Assembly: GCF_042654525.1 (NCBI RefSeq)
Contig: NZ_JBHSGP010000014.1
Coordinates: 1,054,001-1,118,000, forward strand
DNA length: 64,000 nucleotides
DNA from: Geojedonia litorea
GTDB taxonomy: Bacteria; Bacteroidota; Bacteroidia; Flavobacteriales; Flavobacteriaceae
Direction: 5' to 3'
A program made the translations under genes and the position numbers. Of this stretch, positions 52,181 through 60,600 are shown one piece after another (position 1 is the stretch's first letter; the number at the start of each line of letters is the position of its first letter). The notes under the pieces were generated by a model. That model saw only the letters and a program-made list of their open reading frames with translations, was not told where the DNA came from and searched no databases.

Positions 52181-52909
52181 ATGACACCATTTATTTCTGA
52201 AATTATAGGAACAGCTATGCTCATTTTATTGGGTGGAGGCGTAGTGGCCAATGTAGTACTTAATAAAACCACCGGTCATGGCAGTGGTTGGATTGTGATT
52301 ACAACAGGATGGGCTTTAGCGGTATATGTAGCCGTTGTGATTGCAGGTCCTTACAGTGGTGCTCATATCAATCCAGCAGTAAGTATAGGTTTAGCTGTAG
52401 CTGGGAAATTCCCATGGGTAGATGTGCCTATGTATGTCCTTGCTCAAATGATAGGTGCCATGATAGGATCTTTGCTGGTTTGGATATTGTATAAAAATCA
52501 TTTTGAAGCTACTGATGATGGTGAAACAAAAAGAGCCGTGTTTTGTACCTCACCTTCAATTCGAAATACAGTGATGAATTGTATTAGTGAGGCCATAGGA
52601 ACTTTTGTACTTATATTTACCATATTATATTTTACTGATGCATCCATTAATGATACCGAAACTGTTGTTGGACTAGGTTCGTTAGGGGCTTTACCTGTTG
52701 CTTTTTTAGTTTGGGCTATTGGTTTGTCTTTGGGAGGTACAACGGGTTATGCTATAAATCCTGCTAGGGATTTAGGTCCTAGGATTATGCATTCTATTTT
52801 GCCTATAAAAGATAAGGCTTCAAATGATTGGAGTTATTCATGGATTCCTGTTTTAGGACCGATTGCAGGTGCATCATTAGCTGCGCTTCTTATGTTGGGT
52901 TTATCCTAA
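52181..52909 (+). CDS. glpF: Glycerol uptake facilitator (aquaglyceroporin)
   Basis: A 242-aa inner-membrane channel of the MIP family with six membrane segments and both half-helix signatures: HINPAV at residues 63-68 and INPARD at 192-197. The Asp after the second NPAR is typical of glycerol-conducting members, not water-only aquaporins. It lets glycerol enter by diffusion, where GlpK traps it. It is the last gene of the run from susC to glpF; a weak hairpin without a T-run (52923-52939) separates it from the convergent hutU. Confidence 0.92.
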   Translation: MTPFISEIIGTAMLILLGGGVVANVVLNKTTGHGSGWIVITTGWALAVYVAVVIAGPYSGAHINPAVSIGLAVAGKFPWVDVPMYVLAQMIGAMIGSLLVWILYKNHFEATDDGETKRAVFCTSPSIRNTVMNCISEAIGTFVLIFTILYFTDASINDTETVVGLGSLGALPVAFLVWAIGLSLGGTTGYAINPARDLGPRIMHSILPIKDKASNDWSYSWIPVLGPIAGASLAALLMLGLS

Positions 52910-52949
52910 AATAAACAGGATAGAGGATTAAAAATCTTCAATTAAAATA

Positions 52950-54947
52950 TTAAAAGAGATCGTTTAAAATCTCGTCATCAATTAAGTTAGGTAATGTGAC
53001 TTTTAGATTGGGTGTACGTTCCATTTCACGCTTAATGGCAAATAGTGCTTCTTCATTTCTAGCCCAACTTCTGCGAGCTATACCATTATTAACGTCATAA
53101 AATAGCATCGCACGTAATCGGTTTTCAGCTTCCTTGGAACCGTCAAGTAACATTCCAAATCCTCCGTTAATCACTTCGCCCCAACCAACACCACCGCCGT
53201 TGTGAATGGATACCCATGTTGCTCCTCTAAAACTGTCGCCAATAACATTGTGAATGGCCATATCGGCGGTAAACTTACTGCCATCATAGATATTGGAAGT
53301 TTCTCTAAATGGAGAATCTGTTCCGCTTACATCATGATGGTCTCGTCCTAATACCACAGGGCCAATCTTACCATTAGCTATAGCATTGTTAAAGGCTGTA
53401 GCAATTTTAATTCGTCCTTCAGCGTCGGCATATAAAATTCGAGCTTGAGATCCAACCACCATATTATTTTGTTTGGCATCCTTAATCCAAGTGATATTGT
53501 CTTGCATTTGTAGTTGAATCTCTTCAGGAGAATTTTCTTTGATTTCTCGAAGTATTTCCATCGCAATTTTGTCAGTTGTGTCCAGGTCCTCTGACTTTCC
53601 GGAAGTACATACCCATCTAAATGGACCAAAACCATAATCAAAGCACATTGGGCCTAAAATATCCTGTACGTAGGACGGGAATTTGAAATCGATGTTGTTA
53701 TTGGCCATGACATCGGCTCCTGCCCGAGATGCTTCTAGTAAAAATGCATTCCCATAGTCAAAAAAATAGGTGCCTTTAGCTGCGTGTTTGTTTATTGACG
53801 CGGCTTGCCTACGTAAGGATTCCTGGACTTTTTTCTTAAATAATTCAGGGTTATCCTTTATTAAGTTATTTGATTCTTCATATGAAAGCCCCACAGGATA
53901 GTACCCACCAGTCCAAGGGATATGCAGCGACGTTTGATCGGAGCCTAAATGAATAAAAATATTTTCAGCGTCAAAACGCTCCCAGACGTCAACAATATTT
54001 CCTATGTATGCGATTGAAACAACTTCGTTATGTTCTTGTGCTTTTTTCACTCGAATAATGAGCTCATCCATTGTGTTAATCAATACATCAACCCATCCTT
54101 GTTCGTAACGTTTGGTTGCGGCTTTTGGATTTACTTCAGCACAAACAGTGATACAGCCTGCAATGTTTCCTGCTTTTGGTTGCGCTCCACTCATACCTCC
54201 AAGACCGGCAGTTAAAAATAGTTTTCCAGCTGGTGTTTCTCCTTTTGAAAGTACTTTTCTAAAGGCGTTCATTACTGTAATTGTTGTACCATGAACAATG
54301 CCTTGTGGACCTATATACATAAAAGAACCTGCTGTCATTTGACCATACTGTGTAACCCCAAGTGCGTTGAATTTTTCCCAGTCATCAGGTTTGGAATAGT
54401 TAGGGATCATCATGCCATTAGTGACCACAACCCTTGGTGCGTTTTTTGAAGATGGGAAAAGCCCCATGGGATGTCCAGAATAGATATGTAAGGTTTGTTC
54501 ATCGGTCATGGTGGCAAGATATTGCATCACCAAAAGATATTGTGCCCAATTTTGAAAAACAGCACCATTGCCTCCATAGGTTATCAACTCTTCAGGATGT
54601 TGTGCAACTTCTGGATTCAAATTATTTTGAATCATCAACATAATTGCTGCAGCCTGCAAGGATTTTGCAGGATATTCTGTAATAGGCCGAGCATAGAATT
54701 CATAATCAGGTTTGAATTGATACATATAAATACGGCCGTAGGTTTTTAGTTCGTCGGCAAACTCAGGAGCAAGGGTAGCGTGCCATTGATTTGGAAAGTA
54801 TCTTAACGCATTTTTTATGGCAAGCCTTTTTTCTTCTACAGAAAGAATGTCTTTTCGTTTAGGCGCCCTATTAGCCTCACTTGAGTAGACTTTTTTTACC
54901 GGTAATTCTTTAGGTATGCCTTGTAATAGTTGCTCTTGAAAGGTCAT
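52950..54947 (-). CDS. hutU: Urocanate hydratase, long form
   Basis: A 665-aa NAD-dependent enzyme that converts urocanate to imidazolone propionate, step two of histidine breakdown. Family hallmarks are TYGGNGAVFQNWAQYL, MTAGSFMYIGPQGIVHGTT, GGMSGAQPKAG and GFGPFRWVCTSG around the active site. It is about 100 residues longer than the ~550-aa proteobacterial form, matching the long variant found in Bacteroidota. hutH lies 12 bp upstream on the same strand, so both are on one transcript. hutI and hutG are not in the window. Confidence 0.93.
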   Translation of the reverse strand: MTFQEQLLQGIPKELPVKKVYSSEANRAPKRKDILSVEEKRLAIKNALRYFPNQWHATLAPEFADELKTYGRIYMYQFKPDYEFYARPITEYPAKSLQAAAIMLMIQNNLNPEVAQHPEELITYGGNGAVFQNWAQYLLVMQYLATMTDEQTLHIYSGHPMGLFPSSKNAPRVVVTNGMMIPNYSKPDDWEKFNALGVTQYGQMTAGSFMYIGPQGIVHGTTITVMNAFRKVLSKGETPAGKLFLTAGLGGMSGAQPKAGNIAGCITVCAEVNPKAATKRYEQGWVDVLINTMDELIIRVKKAQEHNEVVSIAYIGNIVDVWERFDAENIFIHLGSDQTSLHIPWTGGYYPVGLSYEESNNLIKDNPELFKKKVQESLRRQAASINKHAAKGTYFFDYGNAFLLEASRAGADVMANNNIDFKFPSYVQDILGPMCFDYGFGPFRWVCTSGKSEDLDTTDKIAMEILREIKENSPEEIQLQMQDNITWIKDAKQNNMVVGSQARILYADAEGRIKIATAFNNAIANGKIGPVVLGRDHHDVSGTDSPFRETSNIYDGSKFTADMAIHNVIGDSFRGATWVSIHNGGGVGWGEVINGGFGMLLDGSKEAENRLRAMLFYDVNNGIARRSWARNEEALFAIKREMERTPNLKVTLPNLIDDEILNDLF

Positions 54948-54959
54948 AGTATTTACAGT

Positions 54960-56453
54960 TTATCCAACGTTGAATGATTGATTTTTAACCAAAGCGATTA
55001 GCGTGTTGATATCGTCTTTTAAAAGACGATCTTCTTCTAACTTATCAACATGCTTTCTAATGATTTTGAAGTTGTCTTCAATTAGAACAGAAAATGTATT
55101 TGGCCTTCTAAATTCTAAAGCCTGTGCTGCGTACATCAATTCAATAGCCAGTATTTTTTCAATATTTTCTAGAATTTGATTGAACTTTCGTCCTGAAATA
55201 CTTCCCATTGAGACATGGTCTTCTTGGCCCAAAGAAGTAGGAATACTATCAGCTGAAGGAGGAAAACATAGCGATTTATTTTCGGTAACTAATGCTGCTG
55301 TTGTGTATTGTGGGATCATAAACCCAGAATTTAATCCACCAGCTTCGGTTAATAACCGAGGCAATCCAAATTTACCTTCGATTAAAAGATAACATCTGCG
55401 ATCAGCGATATTACCTAATTCAGAAGCTGCAATTGAGGCATAATCTAAAGCCATAGCTAAAGGTTGCCCATGGAAGTTACCGCCTGAAATTGCCTCGGTT
55501 TCACTTAAAATGATTGGATTGTCGGTGACAGAATTTAATTCAATTTCTGTGAGTTCTTCCAAATGGTAAAATGCATTTCTTGAAGCACCGTGAACCTGTG
55601 GGATACATCGCATTGAATATGGATCTTGAACACGGGCACAGGTTTCATGCGAGGTTATGTTTTCTGAATCTTTAAAAAGCATTCGCATGCGTTTAGCCAC
55701 CTTTAAATTGCCTTTGAATGGTCTAATTTGGTGCAAGGCATCCTTGAATGGTGAAGCACTGCCTTGATAGCCTTCGATACTCATAGCGCCCGCAACATCG
55801 GCTAAATCCAATAGATAAGCCATTTTGTTTAATCCGAGAATCGCATGCGCTAGAATAAATTGGGTGCCGTTTATTAGAGCAAGACCTTCTTTGGCTTGTA
55901 ATTGAATTGGTTCAAGCCTGTGTTTGTTTAAAATATCTATTGCAGGAACTATATTGCCATCAGCCCAAAACTCACCTTCACCTAATAGAGGTAAAAACAA
56001 ATGTGAGAGCGGTGCCAAATCACCTGATGCCCCAACTGAACCTTGTTCTGGAACTACAGGCAATAGGTCATTTTCTATGAAATAAATAATGCGTTCGATG
56101 ACACTTAATCTAATTCCTGAAAATCCCTGACATAAGGCATGGACTTTGCAAATCATCATAAGCTTTGAAAGCTCTTTTTCAATAGGTTTTCCAACGCCTA
56201 CGGCGTGCGTTAACAGTAAGTTTTCTTGAAGTTTACTAGTTTCTTTCGGGGTAATCTGTACATCACATAGTGGGCCAAATCCAGTATTGACCCCATATAC
56301 AGCCTTGTTATTATTGGCAATAGTTTCTACTCGAGATCTACTCTCATTAACTTTTTTAATAGCTTCAGAAGATAAAATTGCCTTTATTGAACCTCTGGAA
56401 ATGGCTATAACTTTTTCTATGGTTAGATGATCTGTTCCGTAATTAAACATCAT
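54960..56453 (-). CDS. hutH: Histidine ammonia-lyase
   Basis: A 497-aa enzyme that deaminates histidine to urocanate. The Ala-Ser-Gly that forms the MIO cofactor is in GSVGASGDLAPLSHL (residues 142-144 in this numbering), and YGVNTGFGPL and QVHGASRNAFYHLEEL are intact. A longer frame starts at an ATG at 56492, but a TAACTTTG promoter box overlaps that start. The ATG at 56453 (MMFNYGTDHLT) leaves a normal leader and begins where the family homology begins. It is first in the hutHU operon and divergent from a LysR regulator. Confidence 0.93.
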   Translation of the reverse strand: MMFNYGTDHLTIEKVIAISRGSIKAILSSEAIKKVNESRSRVETIANNNKAVYGVNTGFGPLCDVQITPKETSKLQENLLLTHAVGVGKPIEKELSKLMMICKVHALCQGFSGIRLSVIERIIYFIENDLLPVVPEQGSVGASGDLAPLSHLFLPLLGEGEFWADGNIVPAIDILNKHRLEPIQLQAKEGLALINGTQFILAHAILGLNKMAYLLDLADVAGAMSIEGYQGSASPFKDALHQIRPFKGNLKVAKRMRMLFKDSENITSHETCARVQDPYSMRCIPQVHGASRNAFYHLEELTEIELNSVTDNPIILSETEAISGGNFHGQPLAMALDYASIAASELGNIADRRCYLLIEGKFGLPRLLTEAGGLNSGFMIPQYTTAALVTENKSLCFPPSADSIPTSLGQEDHVSMGSISGRKFNQILENIEKILAIELMYAAQALEFRRPNTFSVLIEDNFKIIRKHVDKLEEDRLLKDDINTLIALVKNQSFNVG

Positions 56454-56480
56454 ATTTAGATTAATTGGTATTGAATTACA

Positions 56481-56488
56481 CAAAGTTA
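56481..56488 (-). promoter_or_regulatory. Bacteroidota -7 box for the hutHU operon
   Basis: The minus strand reads TAACTTTG 28 bp upstream of the chosen hutH start. It lies in the short region shared with the divergent LysR gene, where a LysR protein would be expected to bind. Confidence 0.55.
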
Positions 56489-56537
56489 TCATTATTTTTA
56501 ATGCCTATTAATACTAAATAAGTAACAAATAATAACC

Positions 56538-57422
56538 ATGAGTTATCAAATAGAATTGCGTCATATGATCTATTTTTTGGCTGTGGCCGAAGATTTGCAT
56601 TTTAGAAAGGCCGCAGATCGATTATATATCTCACAACCTGGATTAAGTAGACAAATAAAACAAATGGAGGATCATTTGGGTGTTTCGTTGTTTGATAGGC
56701 ATAACAGAAAAGTAGAGTTAACCAAGTCAGGCGAATTTCTCCAGAAAGAGATTACATCAATTCTAAAACGGTTAGACACTGCTATTGATCATGCAAAACT
56801 AGTGGGTCAAGGACTAGCAGGAGATTTAAAGTTAGGGTATGTGGGTTCAGCTATGCAAAATATAATTCCTGATATGCTACTAAAGTTTAGAAAAGCACAT
56901 CCAAATGTGTTATTAAGCTTAAAAGAAATGGATAATAACAAACAAATTGAGCAATTACTAACGCATAATCTCGATTTAGGCTTTGTGCGTTCAGAACGTG
57001 TACCTCGAGGTTTAGGAATAAAGGCTATTTTAGAAGAAACGTTTTCACTAGTATTACCTATAGATCATCATCTCACTGAAGCCAATTTTGAAAATCTTTC
57101 TCAACTTAAAAATGAGCCGTTTATTTTGTTTGATCCCAATTATAGTGCTTCCTATTATGAAACGGTGATGCAAATTTTTGATGATTGTAAATTTGCTCCG
57201 CTCATCACACATAATACCATTCATCCAAATTCTATTTACAAGTTAGTTGAAAACAAATTTGGAGTGTCTATTGTTCCAAAATCTCTTGAAATCACAGAAA
57301 ATCATGCTGTAAGGTTTATTGAGCTTTCAAAAATCCCTCAAAGAACTGTATTGTCAATGGTTTGGAATAAGGAAAGTTCTAACCCTATACTACAAGGGTT
57401 TTTAAATAGTGTGTTTTCATGA
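56538..57422 (+). CDS. LysR-family transcriptional regulator, probably of hutHU
   Basis: A 294-aa LTTR of normal length. The winged HTH is at residues about 8-65 (FLAVAEDLHFRKAADRLYISQPGLSRQIKQME) and an effector-binding domain follows (GDLKLGYVGSAMQNIIPDMLLKF). It is encoded divergently from hutH with 84 bp between the start codons, the classical arrangement for an LTTR that controls its neighbour and itself. Urocanate would be the obvious co-inducer, which is inference. It resembles the BenM/CatM-like subgroup in its N-terminus. Confidence 0.88.
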   Translation: MSYQIELRHMIYFLAVAEDLHFRKAADRLYISQPGLSRQIKQMEDHLGVSLFDRHNRKVELTKSGEFLQKEITSILKRLDTAIDHAKLVGQGLAGDLKLGYVGSAMQNIIPDMLLKFRKAHPNVLLSLKEMDNNKQIEQLLTHNLDLGFVRSERVPRGLGIKAILEETFSLVLPIDHHLTEANFENLSQLKNEPFILFDPNYSASYYETVMQIFDDCKFAPLITHNTIHPNSIYKLVENKFGVSIVPKSLEITENHAVRFIELSKIPQRTVLSMVWNKESSNPILQGFLNSVFS

Positions 57423-57615
57423 ATTTAAAAAAGAGAAGAATATAATCATCTAAAATTTTGTAAGAACTAGATGTCATAATCTATTCAATTTAACGAAATG
57501 ATATAACATGTTGTATTATAGTTTTTTAGTGCGTCCAATTTTGTATAATTAAAATATAGATATGTATTTTGTCGAATAAAAATGCATTTAATCGATGAAA
57601 TTGATTTTTTTTATA

Positions 57616-57623
57616 TATGTTTG
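57616..57623 (+). promoter_or_regulatory. Bacteroidota -7 box for the 1636-aa surface protein gene
   Basis: TATGTTTG matches TAnnTTTG and lies 29 bp before the ATG at 57652. The rest of the 229-bp gap after the LysR gene is AT-rich with no other clear signal. Confidence 0.5.
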
Positions 57624-57651
57624 CTTCCTATTAACCGCAATTTGTTGTTGA

Positions 57652-60600
57652 ATGATAACCGCTCCATTCTTTAACTTACACCTATTTAGGATAAGTATAT
57701 TTTGTCTTTTATTTAGTATAGCCGCCAATTCTCAAGGTGATATTCAAGTAGAAATTATTGGTGGTTCTATTGTATATGAATATGACATCATTAATATTAC
57801 AGCTGGAAATGCAATCTCATTTAGGGTTACAAATAAGGGTTCAAACTCTAATTGTGGTAATCTAAAGATTGAAGATATTTCTTTAGACCCAGCCACAGGA
57901 TTTACATTAGAGCATGAATCCTTACCTAAGAATATCAAACCAGAAGCGTGTAAAAATGGTAATAAATATGTAGATTTTGTTATTACTAATGTAAGTGGTA
58001 ATTGCAATGCTTATACAGAAGTTACAATTTTAATGAATGGGAGTAATGGGGACTTTAAATTTATATTTACTTTATCAGGCGAACCAGAAATTAATGTTTT
58101 GGGAGGGAATCCTTTTTCTGATATTGTACATGGTTCAACAACAACTTCTGCAACCAATGGCACTTATTATGGTGTAGTAGATGAGGGAGCATCAGTATCT
58201 CGTAATTTTATTATTACTAGCACGGGAAGTTGCCCTTTAGATATCACTTCAATAAGTAGCTCATTAGCCGATTTTACTGTAGCTCCTTATATTGTTTTGC
58301 CTGATAATACAGTGGCTAATTTACCCCAAAGTATAGACCCTGGTTCCTATATAATATTTATAGTTTCTTTTCTGGCACCTACACCAGCAACACCTGGAAC
58401 TTACACGTCTACGATTAGTATTGCCAATAGTGATAATACCACCTTTACTTTTGATGTCAGCGCTGAAATATTTGACTTTAATATACCAGGGCCTGGAGGG
58501 ATAACTGCCGATTTTAGGTTGTGGTTAAAATCAACCAGAGGGGTAATAAAAGATGGGAGTTCAAAAGTGTCACAGTGGAAAGATATAGGGACTAATGGCA
58601 AGCATGCCGAGCAACCGGTTTCGGTCAATCAACCTACTTATATTGATAATGCGGCATCAAATATCAACTTTAATCCGGTAATAAAGTTTGAAAATGATGG
58701 GAGTAGTTTGGAGCAATTCCTCTACAATGATGATAATGGTTTTTACAGTCAAGATATGTTTATAGTTATGATTCCAGATGCGACCATGACTAGCTCGTCC
58801 TCTAGAAACACCATCTTTGCAGGTGTGTCATCGAGTAGCGTTGGTGATTTAACAGGCGTAGGTTTTGGAGATTACTCAACCCGATTTACAAATGAAACTT
58901 TGTCCTATAACCAAAATACAACAGGCTCGTTTAATGGTGCAGCAGAAACCAACACATCATATTCCAATGCAGGAATAATAAATGTTAGAAACAATTCTGT
59001 TAGCTCTCCAACAGGACAAGATATTTTATTTAACGCTAGCGTATTAAGTACTTCGAGTATTAATGATGTTTCTTTCGCTAATGTTGGTTTTACAGATACA
59101 GAGGCACCATATACTGTTTTTGGAACCGAGTATTGGATTGGTAAAAACTTCGATATTCAGGGGAGTTTAAATGGTCGTGTTGCGGAGGTTTTCACTTTTG
59201 CCGAGCGTGTTCCAGATGCTGGCAGGCAAAAAATCGAGTCGTATTTAGCTATTAAATATGGGATTACACTGGGTGCTTCAACCGAGGCCCAAAAGGATTA
59301 TGTCAATTCATTTGGCTCTAAAGTATGGGATATTGCAGCCAATTCTGGGTATAATTACCATGTAGCAGGAATAGGAAGAGATTCTATATCGGATTTAAAC
59401 CAAAAACAATCAAAAACGCTAAACTTAACCAATGAAGTCACCATTGGTTTGGATGGGATATTTACAACTAACAATGCCAATATCAATGAGTTTAAAGAGG
59501 ATGGGGATTTTCTGGTCTGGGGGTCCAATAATGGGTCATTTTCAGGAACGAGTTCAAATACGGTAACTATAGCTTCTGGGATTACTACTTCTTTAACACG
59601 AATTGATAGAAAATGGAAGATTGTAGAATCTGTTGAAGCTGTAAATGGTGATGTAGAAAATGTTTATGTTTCTATTCCTACTGCGGCCTTTAGTAGTTTT
59701 TCTAAATTAGCTACTGAAGAATATGTTCTTATCGTTGCTGATAATGCAAATTTTGGCAATGGCGATATTATAGATGTGATTCCTTTAAAATCAGATGGTG
59801 GTTCAAACCTTCAAACCTGGTACGATTTTGATGGCACTAAATTTTTCACTTTTGGGAAAGCACCAAAACTTACTGAGGACCATTCTATAAGTATAGCTTC
59901 TGGAGATTATTTGGTTGGAGAATATAGTTTAAACCTTAATGTTGTGGCCTTTACGATTTCGGCTTGGGTAAAAAGTGCCCCTACAGCAAGTACTCGCACT
60001 ATTATGGCCAAAGGCAGTAAGCTGCAATTACGCTTAAATCCTTCAAGCCAAGTTGAGGTTATTATTGACAACGTAGTGACCCCAAGGTTTACCTCAACCA
60101 TGGTACTTAACGATAACAAATGGCATCAGGTTTCATTGGTTTATAATAACGGGACCTTATTTTTATATGTCGATGGTGTATTGGATAAATCGGAACAGAA
60201 TGTGGTAGCGCCTTCCCCTAATTATAATCATTTTTCAGTTGGAGCTGTTTACATAGACAAGAATAATATCATTAATCCATTTTTGGGAGACATTGATGAG
60301 GTTTATGTATGGGATCAGGCGCTTACAACAAATCAGGTCCGCTATCTTATGAACCAAGAGGTAGAAAAGATTTCTGAAATGATTAACGGTAGGGTTGTTC
60401 CTGCCGGAGCTTCAAGCAATGAAGCTGCATCAATACCTTATGATAAGCTTAAAGCGTATTATGATTTTAATACGTTTTATGGATCTACGGTAGAGAGTTT
60501 GGTTGATGACAGAAATTTTATACGCTTAAAATATTTGGACAAGAGTAAGTCATTGGTAGGATCACAAACCATTCCAATGCCCTATGTTTCTGTTGCAAAT

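Noticed and set aside
52923..52939. Hairpin GAGGATT with AATCTTC between glpF and hutU as a bidirectional terminator.
   Set aside because: The stem is only 7 bp with a G-T pair and neither strand has a T-run, so it was not called as a terminator feature.
56454..56492. Longer N-terminus for HutH.
   Set aside because: A promoter -7 box overlaps the upstream ATG and family homology begins at MMFNYGTDHL.
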